In this document: one piece after another, positions 37,008 through 47,095 of the stretch
Layout: every line of letters starts with the position of its first letter
Numbering within the stretch: position 1 is the first letter of the stretch
DNA from: Chitinophagales bacterium
GTDB taxonomy: Bacteria > Bacteroidota > Bacteroidia > Chitinophagales > UBA10324
Assembly: GCA_025056305.1 (NCBI GenBank)
Contig: JANWWJ010000027.1
Coordinates: forward strand, 124,001 to 188,000
Length of the DNA: 64,000 nt
Direction: 5' to 3'
Notes under the pieces: generated by a model
Told to the model about the DNA's origin: nothing
Database searches by the model: none
The model's input: the letters and a program-made list of their open reading frames with translations, nothing else
Position numbers and translations under genes: made by a program

Positions 37008-38450
37008 TCAGGATGGTTGTGCGGCCCTCAGTTGCAGGAAGCGATACAAGAAGCGTACCCCAATGCCACTGGCGTGTTTGCCTCGATAAGAGGAAGCGGA
37101 GGAGAGAAAAGCCACGCCGGCAATGTCCATGTGCACCCATGGGTAGTCGATAAATTTCTCGAGAAATTTCCCTGCCGTGATCATGCCGGCATTGACTCCA
37201 CCTACGTTTTTGATGTCGGCAATATCACTTTTAAGCCATTCGCCATATTCTTCCCATAAGGGAAATTCCACAAAGCGTTCATAAGTATCTTGGCTGGCCT
37301 TATGCATGAGGGCCATCACCTCATCGCTGGCGGTACGCATGAGGGCAAAGGCTTGGTCGCCCAAGGCACGGTGAGCAGCACCTGTGAGGGTGGCTATGTC
37401 GATGAGCAGTTCCGGCTTGTATTGACGGGCGAAGCTGAGTGCATCGCCCAAAATCATGCGGCCTTCGGCATCGCTGTTAAGCATTTCAACGGTCATCTGA
37501 TTGTGCATGGTGATGATGTCGCCGGGAGCAAAGGCATTGAAACCGGGCCGGTTGTCGGTAGCTGGTACCAAGCCAATGAGATGAACAGGGAGTTTGGTTC
37601 GGGCGGCACAAGAGATGACGCCCAGTACCACGGCGGCACCGGCCATATCGCACTTCATGTAATCCATACTGTTTGGAGTGGGCTTCAGGCTTAGGCCACC
37701 GGTATCATAAACAATTCCTTTTCCTACCAACACGATCGGCTGTTTGTTGACTGCTTTTCGCGGTTGATATTCCATGATGGAGAAGGAGGGTGGATCAACA
37801 CTGCCTTGATTTACGGCTAACAAGCCACCCATTTTGAGGGCTTCGATTTTGGATTTGGAAAACACTTCCGTGCGAAACCCTGCCTGTTTACCAACTTTAA
37901 CAATTTCCTGAGCCAGTCCGACGGCATTGAGGTAGTTGACGGGCAAATTAACCAGGTCGCGCACCAAATAAACGCTGTCGACAACTGCCTGAAGGGTTTC
38001 TACCTCTTTTGAATTGCATTGGGCAGCATGCAAGGTGATTTCTTTTAGGCTGTTGGCTTCTTTTTCTCTGTCTTTTTTAAACCGAAGGAATTGATAGTTG
38101 CCGAGGGCCATTCCTTCAGCAACCGATAAGGCTGCGTTGGAAATCTGCGATCGGTTTTCGATAAATACCGAGCTAAACTTAGAACGATTTAAGGCCGAAA
38201 GAAGATTGTAGCCGCTTTTTCGGAGGTTCTCAGCTGTTTTGTAGTCTTCTTTTTTTTTGTCCACAAGAATGATGCTGATCAGTCTATTGGTTTCAGGAAG
38301 CACCACCTCTTTTAGCTCTTTCTTCAGATGGGCTATAGCTATTTCGCGTTCGTCATCGGGGATGGGCAGCTGAGGCACTTGATTTATATCGTCAATGATG
38401 TAGATGGGCGATTGGTTTCTTGCAACACGAGCAGCGGTATTAATCTTCAT
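37008..38450 (-). CDS. Leucyl aminopeptidase family (M17) metallopeptidase
   Basis: A 480-aa cytosolic aminopeptidase that releases N-terminal residues from peptides with two metal ions. The C-terminal catalytic domain shows Lys244 and Asp249 in VGKGIVYDTGG, Asp268 in MKCDMAGAA, and Asp327, Glu329 and Arg331 in NSDAEGRMIL, the complete ligand and catalytic set. The N-terminal domain (residues 1-150) is more variable, as in the family. Length fits. A -7 box lies 26 bp upstream. The gene is divergent from rsmA. Confidence 0.94.
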   Translation of the reverse strand: MKINTAARVARNQSPIYIIDDINQVPQLPIPDDEREIAIAHLKKELKEVVLPETNRLISIILVDKKKEDYKTAENLRKSGYNLLSALNRSKFSSVFIENRSQISNAALSVAEGMALGNYQFLRFKKDREKEANSLKEITLHAAQCNSKEVETLQAVVDSVYLVRDLVNLPVNYLNAVGLAQEIVKVGKQAGFRTEVFSKSKIEALKMGGLLAVNQGSVDPPSFSIMEYQPRKAVNKQPIVLVGKGIVYDTGGLSLKPTPNSMDYMKCDMAGAAVVLGVISCAARTKLPVHLIGLVPATDNRPGFNAFAPGDIITMHNQMTVEMLNSDAEGRMILGDALSFARQYKPELLIDIATLTGAAHRALGDQAFALMRTASDEVMALMHKASQDTYERFVEFPLWEEYGEWLKSDIADIKNVGGVNAGMITAGKFLEKFIDYPWVHMDIAGVAFLSSASSYRGKHASGIGVRFLYRFLQLRAAQPS

Positions 38451-38476
38451 GGAATAATTTACGTATTTGGAAGGGC

Positions 38477-38484
38477 CAAAGCTA
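38477..38484 (-). promoter_or_regulatory. -7 element (TAGCTTTG, minus strand) for the M17 peptidase gene
   Basis: The plus strand CAAAGCTA gives TAGCTTTG on the minus strand, 26 bp before the peptidase ATG at 38450. It is identical to the element before parA. Confidence 0.55.
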
Positions 38485-38523
38485 AGGAAAAGTCTAAGGC
38501 TTTAATCAAAAAAGGGTAATAGT

Positions 38524-39309
38524 TTGAGGGTACCTGTAGCGCGGAAATCGTTAGGACAGCATTTTCTGGCAGACCGCAACATAGCGGTTAAGATCGTCAA
38601 GGCATTGAAGGAGCATTTGCCCGGAGGTACGGTTGTGGAGCTCGGACCCGGCGGGGGAGCTTTGACAGGCCTTTTGTTGGAAGCCGGCTTAGAGCTCTGG
38701 GCCATAGAAGTAGATCGGCGCATGATTTCATTGCTGCGGGATCGCTTCCCACAGCTGGCGCCACAGCTTGTGGAGGGCGACTTTTTAAAATTGGAGCTGA
38801 ACAAAATCTTCAACAAACCCATAGCCCTTGTAGGCAATTTTCCTTACAACATTTCATCTCAAATTGTGCTTCGCATCTTTGAGCAACGCCATCTCATTCC
38901 TTTGGTGGTGGGCATGTTTCAGCGGGAAATGGCGCGGCGGCTTACGGCGCCCTCAGGGAACAAGGATTATGGCATTCTATCGGTGCTGGTACAGGCCACG
39001 TATCAAGTGGAATACTTATTTGAGGTCGGTCCCCAATGTTTCATTCCGCCGCCCAAAGTTTATTCTGCGGTGGTGCGGATGCGGCGTCGTGAACCTCAGC
39101 TCTCTTTTCCGGAGCAGCTCTTACGCAAAGTGTTGCGCGCTGCCTTTGGACAACGGCGCAAGCAACTGGGCAACAGCCTGCGCGAACTGCTTCCTGCTGC
39201 CTTTCCCCGCAATGATGAACGGTTGAAATTGCGTCCGGAGCAACTGAGTGTAGAGCAGTGGCTGGCCTTTGCCGAAGCACTTGAAGCGGCAGGCTTTGAA
39301 AGGCATTAG
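38524..39309 (+). CDS. rsmA: 16S rRNA dimethyladenosine transferase
   Basis: RsmA (KsgA) dimethylates two adjacent adenines near the 3' end of 16S rRNA during small-subunit assembly. The 261-aa product begins with the family signature KSLGQHFLADRNIAVKIV, then the SAM motif VVELGPGGGALTGLLL, EVDRRMISLLRDRF, and the target-base motif NFPYNISSQIVLRI. The C-terminal helical domain FGQRRKQLGNSLRELLP is present. No ATG or GTG lies between the upstream in-frame stop (38503) and GQHFL, so TTG at 38524 must be the start. Confidence 0.95.
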   Translation: MRVPVARKSLGQHFLADRNIAVKIVKALKEHLPGGTVVELGPGGGALTGLLLEAGLELWAIEVDRRMISLLRDRFPQLAPQLVEGDFLKLELNKIFNKPIALVGNFPYNISSQIVLRIFEQRHLIPLVVGMFQREMARRLTAPSGNKDYGILSVLVQATYQVEYLFEVGPQCFIPPPKVYSAVVRMRRREPQLSFPEQLLRKVLRAAFGQRRKQLGNSLRELLPAAFPRNDERLKLRPEQLSVEQWLAFAEALEAAGFERH

Positions 39310-39499
39310 GCAAGGGATGCCCAAACAAGCCAGACGTGTCCGATGAAACAGACGTGCTTGTAATAGAACTGGAATTGCGAACGGAGATGCAGGCAGGTAA
39401 TACATTAAAAAAAATCAGTTGTATTGATTACGCGACATCGAAGAGAACAGCTAAACAGGCAACCAAAAGTTTGATAACTTCAAGGCAAAATTTTAACAG

Positions 39500-39533
39500 T
39501 TGGGTAACAAACTCAAATCGGCGGCTATATTTG
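39500..39533 (+). promoter_or_regulatory. Promoter of the TonB-cargo-PorV operon (TTG, 23 bp, TATATTTG)
   Basis: TATATTTG at 39526-39533 is a perfect -7 element, with TTG at 39500-39502 exactly 23 bp upstream, within the range reported for Bacteroidota -33/-7 pairs. The first gene's ATG is at 39569, giving a leader of roughly 30 nt. This is the most complete promoter seen in the window. Confidence 0.7.
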
Positions 39534-39568
39534 CCAGAGGCCGAATTTTCACAAACTCAACCTGGAAC

Positions 39569-42500
39569 ATGAAAAAGATCTTTTTACTGGCAGGGCTGGT
39601 GATGGCCTGCGGCCACGTGTGGGCGCAAACCGGTGAACTTCAAGGTAGGGTTTACGATGAAGCCACCGGCGAGGGTATTCCTTTTGCAGCTGTGGTGCTG
39701 GAACAGCAAGGCTTGCAACGCTATGTGGGTCAAACAGATGATGACGGCCGTTACACCATTAAGCCTATTGTGCCGGGTACGTACGACCTGCGGGTCCAAT
39801 ACCTGGGATACCAGCCGGTGATCTTATCCGGAGTAAAGGTTATCGCTGAGCAGATTGCATTCCAGGACGTGCCCATGAAAGCCAGTGCAACATTATTGCC
39901 CGAAGTCAAGGTGGTTACCGACCGACTGATTGACCCTGGAAAAACGGCCACCGGCAGCACTTTTGACAAGACGGAAATCATGCACTTAGCCACGCGCAAC
40001 ACCAACAATACGGCCAGCCTAACGGCCGGGGTTTTTCAACGAGATGACAATCAAGGGCTGAACATTGCAGGGGCTCGTTCCAATGCCACCCAATACTTTG
40101 TCGATGGCATCAAGATGCGAGGTTCGGTCAACCTGCCTCAATCCTCAATTGAGCAATTGAGTGTGATCACCGGTGGCCTTCCCGCTAAATACGGCGATAT
40201 GCTGGGGGGCTTGGTCACCATAACCACTCGAGGACCCTCGCAGCAATATCACGGAGGAATTGAATATGTGACTTCCCAATTCTTAGATGCATTCGGATAC
40301 AACCTGGCAAGCTTCAACTTATCGGGGCCTCTTTTCACTCGTTATAAGGGCACAGATTCGGCCCGTTCGAGAATGGGATTTTTTGTAAGTGGTGAATGGG
40401 AGCACTATCGGGATGCCAGTGCGCGTGCCATACCTATTTATCAGGTCAAACCGGAGGTGTTGAAATATCTTCAGGAAAATCCGCTGACACCCTCACCTAC
40501 AGGATCGGGTTTTGTACCTACTTCAGCGTTTATCACTAAAGAAGATTTGTTCACGCAGAAGTATCTGCCCAACAATGCCAGCAACTCATATCGCTTCGCT
40601 GGTAAACTTGATTTTCAGCTCTCGGATTATATGAACCTAACGTTGGGTTCCAATTTCAGTATTGGAAGGTCTATTAATTGGGACTACAACAGCTTATTGT
40701 TCGCCGTGGAGACGGCGAATGAGTATTTCAACGCCAATGTCTATCGTGGCTTTGTTCGTTTTACGCAACGTTTTCCCACCTCCCTCGAACGGGACAAAGA
40801 ATCTATCTTTCAGAATGCCTATTATTCTTTGCAGTTTGACTACACTAAGGAATACGAGCGATTGGGAGATCCGGAACACGAGTTTAATGCCTTCAACTAT
40901 GGCTATGTGGGTCGCTTTGAAACCTTGAGGCGGCCGGTTTATTTCTATGGAAAAGACAGTGCCACCAACTTGACCGGATGGTTATTGTTTGGCTATCTGG
41001 ACACCCTCGTAAAATACACGCCGGGGACCCTAAATCCCTTGTTGTCGAACTATACGACCAAATATTTTGAGTTGGCGCCGGGGCCAACGGGATATTACCG
41101 GAGCATTTACGATATTGCCAATGGGGGAGGTATTCTCAATGGCTCGCTGCCGGTAAGCACCATGACGGTCTATTCCATGTTTCTTAACACAGGCTATCCG
41201 ACCAGTTCTTTCGGTTTGCGCAATAACGACCAGTACCACGTTGCCTTGAATGCTTCGGTAGATATCATGCGTCGAGGAAAAGGGGAGAAAGGAAAGCATG
41301 CCGTTGAATTCGGATTTGAATATGAACAAAGGGTGGATCGCCGATACATTGTGTTTCCGGTTGGACTGTGGGGCTTGGCCCGCCAGCTTACCAACAGTCA
41401 TATTCAAAATTTAGATACGAAAAATCCACGCCCTGTTTACGACGAATTTGGCGTTTATCTGGATACGGTTAACTATGACCGATTGTTTTTAGCCAGTGAA
41501 CAAGCCTATTTTGACAAATCGTTGCGTCAACGATTAGGGCTCAACCCCAGTGGGCTGGATTTCATAGACATTGATGCCATTGATCCGAGCTTGTTATCGT
41601 TGGATTTGTTCAGCCCTGACGAGCTGCTCAACAACGGGTCTAACTACTATTTTGCCTATGGTTATGATTACCTGGGTAATGTACTCAAGTCACAGCCCAG
41701 TCTGGAAGATTATTTCTCGCAGCGTGATGCCAACGGCAATTTAACCCGCAACCAGCCAGCTTACCGTCCCAACTATGCCGCTGCCTACGTTCAGGATCGC
41801 TTTAACTTTCGTGATCTGGTCTTCAACATCGGTGTGCGGGTGGACCGTTTCGACAACAACCAATTTGTGCTTAAAGACAAATATTCGCTCTATCCCATCC
41901 GCACCGTTGCTGAAGTCACCGATTTAGGACCGCATCCCTCGAACATTCCTTCTAATGCCTATGTTTATGTTGATGACATTCAGCAACCCACTACCATCAC
42001 GGGTTATCGCGTCGGCGACACCTGGTATAATGCACAAGGCACGGAAATCAACGATCCTAAGGTAATTGCACAAGCCACCACCACGGGCTTGATATCGCCC
42101 TACCTGGTCAATAACGATCTGAATTCCTTAGAGTTGACGCCAGCTTCCTTTAAAGATTACACGCCGCAGATCACCGTTATGCCACGAATAGCGTTTTCTT
42201 TCCCCATTAGCGATGAAGCACTGTTTTTTGCGCATTACGACGTGTTGACGCAGCGGCCATCGGGTACGGATTCCCGGAGCGTGGCATTAGCTACCATGTT
42301 TCAATACTACTTCTTCCGTCAACTGCAGGGGACCGTATTTGCTAATCCCGATTTAAAACCTGAAAAGACCATCGACTACCAGGTTGGCTTCAAGCAGGCG
42401 TTGGGGAATACCTCGGCCTTAACCATTTCTGGTACGTATCGCGAGCTGAAAGATTTGATTCAGGTGGCAAACATTGCCTATGCTTATCCATTGGATTACA

Positions 42501-43240
42501 TCACCTACACCAATACCGACTTTGGTACGGTAAAGTCGCTTGCCTTTACTTATGAGTTGCGTCGCATTCGAAACGTAAAGCTCGATGCCAACTACACGCT
42601 TCAGTTTGCTGCTGGAACGGGTTCCAGTGCAACCAGCGGTATTCGGTTGGTGGGATCCGGCTTACCCAATCTGCGCACCATTGTACCGTTCAGCTACGAC
42701 CAACGGCACAACATTGCCATTGCTGTAGATTACCGTTTTGGTGAAGGACGCAACTACAACGGTCCTACCTGGGGCAAAGCCGGAATTCCATATCTGGCCA
42801 ACACGGGCTTGAACGTCATTTTGAGGGCCGGCTCGGGTACGCCCTATTCCAAACAGACCAGCCCGACGCCTACAGCTCTATTTGGGGTAGCCACGCAGAC
42901 TTCTCTGGATGGCAGCGTGAACGGTTCGCGCCTGCCCTGGTCGTTTAAGGTGGATGCCAAACTGGATAAAGACTTCCGCGTATCGCAAACAAAGGATCTC
43001 TACTTGAACATCTACTTGCTGGCGCAGAATCTGTTCAACACAGCCAATGTGCTCACAGTCTATGCTTTCACCGGAAACCCTGATGACGACGGCTATCTGT
43101 CGTCGGCTACGGGGCAGCAAGCGGTGGCAGCTCAAATCAATCCGGAAACATTTGAGTTGCTTTATGACATCAAACAAAATCGGCCCTTCCATTACAGCCT
43201 GGCGCGCAGGCTGCAGCTGGGGGCAATTTTTAATTTTTAA
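39569..43240 (+). CDS. TonB-dependent receptor of a three-gene T9SS-linked operon
   Basis: A 1223-aa outer-membrane protein from ATG 39569; upstream in-frame starts would cross the promoter. A signal peptide ends near GHVWAQ. The carboxypeptidase-regulatory-like domain (LQGRVYDEATGEGIPFAAVV) covers about residues 24-105, and the plug includes ATQYFVDGIKMRGSVNLPQS and GGLPAKYGDMLGGLVTITTR. The barrel is long, with insertions such as LNPSGLDFIDIDAIDPSLLS, and ends LQLGAIFNF. Larger than the 883-aa receptor, it may transport a big substrate or act as a docking barrel. It is the first gene of an operon with a giant T9SS cargo and a PorV-like barrel, 48 bp before the cargo gene. Confidence 0.9.
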   Translation: MKKIFLLAGLVMACGHVWAQTGELQGRVYDEATGEGIPFAAVVLEQQGLQRYVGQTDDDGRYTIKPIVPGTYDLRVQYLGYQPVILSGVKVIAEQIAFQDVPMKASATLLPEVKVVTDRLIDPGKTATGSTFDKTEIMHLATRNTNNTASLTAGVFQRDDNQGLNIAGARSNATQYFVDGIKMRGSVNLPQSSIEQLSVITGGLPAKYGDMLGGLVTITTRGPSQQYHGGIEYVTSQFLDAFGYNLASFNLSGPLFTRYKGTDSARSRMGFFVSGEWEHYRDASARAIPIYQVKPEVLKYLQENPLTPSPTGSGFVPTSAFITKEDLFTQKYLPNNASNSYRFAGKLDFQLSDYMNLTLGSNFSIGRSINWDYNSLLFAVETANEYFNANVYRGFVRFTQRFPTSLERDKESIFQNAYYSLQFDYTKEYERLGDPEHEFNAFNYGYVGRFETLRRPVYFYGKDSATNLTGWLLFGYLDTLVKYTPGTLNPLLSNYTTKYFELAPGPTGYYRSIYDIANGGGILNGSLPVSTMTVYSMFLNTGYPTSSFGLRNNDQYHVALNASVDIMRRGKGEKGKHAVEFGFEYEQRVDRRYIVFPVGLWGLARQLTNSHIQNLDTKNPRPVYDEFGVYLDTVNYDRLFLASEQAYFDKSLRQRLGLNPSGLDFIDIDAIDPSLLSLDLFSPDELLNNGSNYYFAYGYDYLGNVLKSQPSLEDYFSQRDANGNLTRNQPAYRPNYAAAYVQDRFNFRDLVFNIGVRVDRFDNNQFVLKDKYSLYPIRTVAEVTDLGPHPSNIPSNAYVYVDDIQQPTTITGYRVGDTWYNAQGTEINDPKVIAQATTTGLISPYLVNNDLNSLELTPASFKDYTPQITVMPRIAFSFPISDEALFFAHYDVLTQRPSGTDSRSVALATMFQYYFFRQLQGTVFANPDLKPEKTIDYQVGFKQALGNTSALTISGTYRELKDLIQVANIAYAYPLDYITYTNTDFGTVKSLAFTYELRRIRNVKLDANYTLQFAAGTGSSATSGIRLVGSGLPNLRTIVPFSYDQRHNIAIAVDYRFGEGRNYNGPTWGKAGIPYLANTGLNVILRAGSGTPYSKQTSPTPTALFGVATQTSLDGSVNGSRLPWSFKVDAKLDKDFRVSQTKDLYLNIYLLAQNLFNTANVLTVYAFTGNPDDDGYLSSATGQQAVAAQINPETFELLYDIKQNRPFHYSLARRLQLGAIFNF

Positions 43241-43288
43241 CTCATTTTTTGAAATAAAACAAAACAAAATAATAGTAAACCCAAGACC

Positions 43289-46200
43289 ATGAGCCGAATT
43301 GGTTTGACGTTAATGGCTTTCGTGATGAGTGCAGCGGCAAGCTTTGCGCGGGAAAACATCGGAAAGCCGCCGGGTGGGGGTAAGTTGAGTACATCGCCCA
43401 AGCTGCATGCAGGCGACTGTGCGCCAGCCACCTCATCTATTGACCTTGACATCAACAATATCCGCGCTCGTATCCATAACGGAGGCGACATGTGGTGGGA
43501 TCTGGTCAACAATGCAAAATATGAGGTGCCCAAAAGCCTGCCCGGACAACCGGAAAATCCCAGCAGTCTTTTTGCCGGCGCAGTTTGGATCGGAGGCATT
43601 GATGCTCAGAATCAGCTCAAAGTTGCCGCCGCTACTTATAGGCAAAGTGGAAACGACTACTTCCCCGGCCCTTTGGATGAAAACGGTGTCATAGATGCAA
43701 CCATCTGTAATCTGTGGGACAAGCACTTTGAAGTGTTGGGTTCAGAAATTGATTCCTTTTTGCAGCTGTTTGAAGCCACCGGGGGCAACATATCGCCCAA
43801 TCAGATTCCCAAAGGAGTTTTGAACTGGCCGGCCTATGGCAATCCATACTTCCCTCAGGTAGGTAACCGCAACATGGCCCCCTTTGAGGATTACGACGGT
43901 AATGGCTATTACGATCCTACTGGCGGCGATTACCCCGTTATTGATGAAACCTGTCAGAAAAAAACATATGCCGATCAAATGATTTGGTGGGTTTATAATG
44001 ACAACGGAAACATTCATACCGAGACGGGGGCTATCAACATCGGAATGGAAATACAGGCGTTGGCCTTTGCCTTTAAAACCAACGACGAAGTCAATGATAT
44101 GACTTTTTACAAATACCGTCTTTACAATAAAGCCACCATTCCCTTAGACAGCTGCTTTATGGGTCAATGGGTAGATCCTGACCTGGGTTGCTATACCGAC
44201 GACTACATTGGTTGTGACATCGAAACCGGTCTTGGCATTGTGTACAATGCCAATGCCGTGGATGCCCAAAGTTGTGCCCTCAACTATGGCAATCAACCTC
44301 CTTACCTGGGAGTGGATTATTTCCAGGGGCCTTTTGACGAAAACGGTGTTCGCCTCGGCCTTAGTTCATTTTTGTATTACAACAACGACTTCTCTCAGAT
44401 AGGTAATCCGGAAGATGCCAGCGATTATTACGGCTATCTTTCCGGCACATGGAAAGACGGTACGCCATTTACCTACGGTGGGAACGCTTATGGAGGCACA
44501 GTTAAAACCAACTATGTATTTCCTGACGACCCAAGCGACCCGAACGGGTGGTCGGAATGCGCTGCCAACAACCCTCCAGCAGACCGACGCACCATGCAGA
44601 ATTCCGGGCCGTTCCGTTTGGATCCGGGCGCCAGCAATGAAATCGTCGTCGGTGTGGTATGGGTAAGACCACCCATAGGTACTTATCCCTGTCCGCCATA
44701 CAAGTTGCTCAAACAGGCGGATGAAAAAGCTCAAGCCCTCTTTGACAATTGCTTCCAGTTAAAGGACGGTCCCCCTGCACCAGACTTGGAAATTGTGGAG
44801 TTAGACCGTGAGCTCATCATTTCCATCGTCAACACTAAAGACATTGAGAATTTTTCCATAGCAGATCCTGCTATAAAAGCGTTGAATTCACCGGATTCGC
44901 TGTATCGCTTCGAAGGCTACAAACTTTATCAATTGGTCAATGGCGATGTGAGTGTTCAGGACTATGATGACCCATCGAAAGCGCGGCTGATTTTTCAATG
45001 CGATGTAAAAAACGGAGTAGGTAAAATTGTTAACTACGTTTACGACGTAAACTTGGACGTGCCAGGGCAAGATCAGGTACCCAACGTGCCGGTGCTGATG
45101 GTTGACGGGGCCGATCAAGGTATTTCGCACACGGTTAGAGTGATCAACGATGCCTTTGCAACCGGCGACCCACGACTGATCAATAACAAAACCTATTACT
45201 TCAGTATTGTAAGCTATGCTTATAATTACTTTAAGGTCAATGACACGATTTTTGATGACGAGGGCAACATCATCAGCATCACCAGCGTATTTCAAAATCA
45301 GCCTTATCTGGAAGGTCGTAAAAACATTAAGATTTATTCGGCCATACCACACCTTACGGCACCAGAATCCGGAGGCTTGGTGTTGAATGCCTCGTACGGC
45401 GACGGGCCGGTCATCACTCGTTTAGAGGGGGCAGGGCACGGCCGACTGGTTGTGGATCTTACTCCTGAGTCGGTTCAGGATATTTTGAACAGTCCGAACC
45501 ATCGGAGTTACCGCCTAACCTACCAGGGAGGAAAGGGGCCGGTCAACATTAAAGTGTACAATCCCAAAGTCGTGCCCAATGCCACATTTGAACTGGCGCT
45601 GGTGGATGCCAATCCCATTGGCGCCAATAAATTGTTAAATGCAGCGACCACACGATGGTATATAAAAAATCTTAATACGGGTGAGGTGGTTTACTCCGAT
45701 ACAACCATCAACTATGGCAACGAACAATTAATTCCTGACTGGGGATTATCTGTTTACATTTTGCAATCCCGAAACCCGGGCAACACCAACACTGTACCGG
45801 GAGACGAGACTTTTGGTTATCTGGAATCGAGCCTCACCTATGCGGATCCGCAAAAAATGTGGCTGTCCGGTGTTCAAGATCAGGACGGAGAAACGCCCTT
45901 AAACTGGATTCGTGCCGGCAGTTCCAATGCGCCAAACTCTGAATATCCGGATTACATTGGTATTGATCCAAATAAACATTTTGCTAACATTATCAACGGC
46001 ACATGGGCACCGTATCGACTGGCCGCAAACGATGCCACCAAGCCATTGTCGCCGGCGTGGAATGACGTGTCGCACACCAGCAGCACGCTGAATCCCTTGG
46101 ACAGCCTCATCAGCATAGATCTTGTTTTTACGCCAGACCGCTCCAAATGGTCGCGTTGCGTAGTAATCGAATTACAAAATGAAGCGGTGCTGGCCGAAGG

Positions 46201-47080
46201 GGGCAAAAAGAAATTTGACCTTCGTGCTGGCCAAAGCCGTGATATTGATGGCAACCCTATTGCGGGAGAAACCGGCATGTCTTGGTTCCCGGGTTATGCA
46301 ATTAATCCGGAAACAGGGGAGCGGCTCAACGTTTTCTTCGGAGAGGATTCGTGGCTGGTCAGTCAAAACGGACGGGACATGTGGTGGAACCCCACAAGTG
46401 GCCTTTTCTCTCCGGTGTTTGAAATCTGGGCCGGAGGTAAGCATTTTGTCTATGTTTCCCGTACCCGATATGACGGATGTGCCAACTTTTATAATCTATT
46501 GAAAACCGGTGCAACGACCGACAGGCGAAACGTAATGAAAACCATTTGCTGGGTTGGGATACCGATGTTGGCCAGCGGCTACGAGTTCTTGCCCATTTCC
46601 GAAGGCTTCATTCCAACGGAAACCACTTTGCGCATTCGGGTAGCCAAGCCCTATAAGCAGTATTTCACTGATGATGTTACAAACAATGGCATGCCTCGCT
46701 ATCAATTTAGCACGGCCAACTTGGCGGCGGTGCGTGGTGACCTGCCGACAGCTCAGAGCGCCTTGGACCTCATCCGCGTTGTGCCTAATCCGTATTACGC
46801 CTACTCTGCCTATGAAGTCAGTCAGGTGGACAACCGGGTAAAGATTACCAATTTGCCGCCTAAGTGCACGATCACTATTTACGCTTTGAACGGCACGCAG
46901 GTCCGGCGATTTGAACGCGACGATCCTACCATCACATCATTGGATTGGGATTTGAAAAACGATGCGGGCATTCCCATTGCCAGTGGTCTTTACATCATTC
47001 ATATAAATGCGCCAGGTATTGGCGAAAAAACGCTTAAATGGTTTGGCGTGTTGCGTCCTACAGATTTGACCAACTATTAA
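43289..47080 (+). CDS. Giant secreted protein with T9SS type A sorting domain
   Basis: A 1263-aa exported protein with a signal peptide ending near AASFARE. The N-terminal region (ISNNIRARIHNGGDMWWDL-like, then SLFAGAVWIGGIDAQNQLKV, SGNDYFPGPLDENGVI) belongs to a conserved but uncharacterised Bacteroidota family, from memory. Long beta-rich regions include many Asp/Asn loops (FEDYDGNGYYDPTGGDYP) that may bind calcium. The last 90 residues (IRVVPNPYYAYSAYEVSQVD, ITIYALNGTQVRRF, IASGLYIIHINAPG) are a type A sorting domain that directs export through T9SS. It lies between a TonB receptor and a PorV/PorQ-like barrel, 15 bp before the latter. Confidence 0.85.
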   Translation: MSRIGLTLMAFVMSAAASFARENIGKPPGGGKLSTSPKLHAGDCAPATSSIDLDINNIRARIHNGGDMWWDLVNNAKYEVPKSLPGQPENPSSLFAGAVWIGGIDAQNQLKVAAATYRQSGNDYFPGPLDENGVIDATICNLWDKHFEVLGSEIDSFLQLFEATGGNISPNQIPKGVLNWPAYGNPYFPQVGNRNMAPFEDYDGNGYYDPTGGDYPVIDETCQKKTYADQMIWWVYNDNGNIHTETGAINIGMEIQALAFAFKTNDEVNDMTFYKYRLYNKATIPLDSCFMGQWVDPDLGCYTDDYIGCDIETGLGIVYNANAVDAQSCALNYGNQPPYLGVDYFQGPFDENGVRLGLSSFLYYNNDFSQIGNPEDASDYYGYLSGTWKDGTPFTYGGNAYGGTVKTNYVFPDDPSDPNGWSECAANNPPADRRTMQNSGPFRLDPGASNEIVVGVVWVRPPIGTYPCPPYKLLKQADEKAQALFDNCFQLKDGPPAPDLEIVELDRELIISIVNTKDIENFSIADPAIKALNSPDSLYRFEGYKLYQLVNGDVSVQDYDDPSKARLIFQCDVKNGVGKIVNYVYDVNLDVPGQDQVPNVPVLMVDGADQGISHTVRVINDAFATGDPRLINNKTYYFSIVSYAYNYFKVNDTIFDDEGNIISITSVFQNQPYLEGRKNIKIYSAIPHLTAPESGGLVLNASYGDGPVITRLEGAGHGRLVVDLTPESVQDILNSPNHRSYRLTYQGGKGPVNIKVYNPKVVPNATFELALVDANPIGANKLLNAATTRWYIKNLNTGEVVYSDTTINYGNEQLIPDWGLSVYILQSRNPGNTNTVPGDETFGYLESSLTYADPQKMWLSGVQDQDGETPLNWIRAGSSNAPNSEYPDYIGIDPNKHFANIINGTWAPYRLAANDATKPLSPAWNDVSHTSSTLNPLDSLISIDLVFTPDRSKWSRCVVIELQNEAVLAEGGKKKFDLRAGQSRDIDGNPIAGETGMSWFPGYAINPETGERLNVFFGEDSWLVSQNGRDMWWNPTSGLFSPVFEIWAGGKHFVYVSRTRYDGCANFYNLLKTGATTDRRNVMKTICWVGIPMLASGYEFLPISEGFIPTETTLRIRVAKPYKQYFTDDVTNNGMPRYQFSTANLAAVRGDLPTAQSALDLIRVVPNPYYAYSAYEVSQVDNRVKITNLPPKCTITIYALNGTQVRRFERDDPTITSLDWDLKNDAGIPIASGLYIIHINAPGIGEKTLKWFGVLRPTDLTNY

Positions 47081-47095
47081 ACATTTGTTCCAACC

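Noticed and set aside
39336-39572. A 78-codon plus-strand frame before the TonB operon
   Set aside because: It spans the -33/-7 promoter and the receptor start and has no motif.
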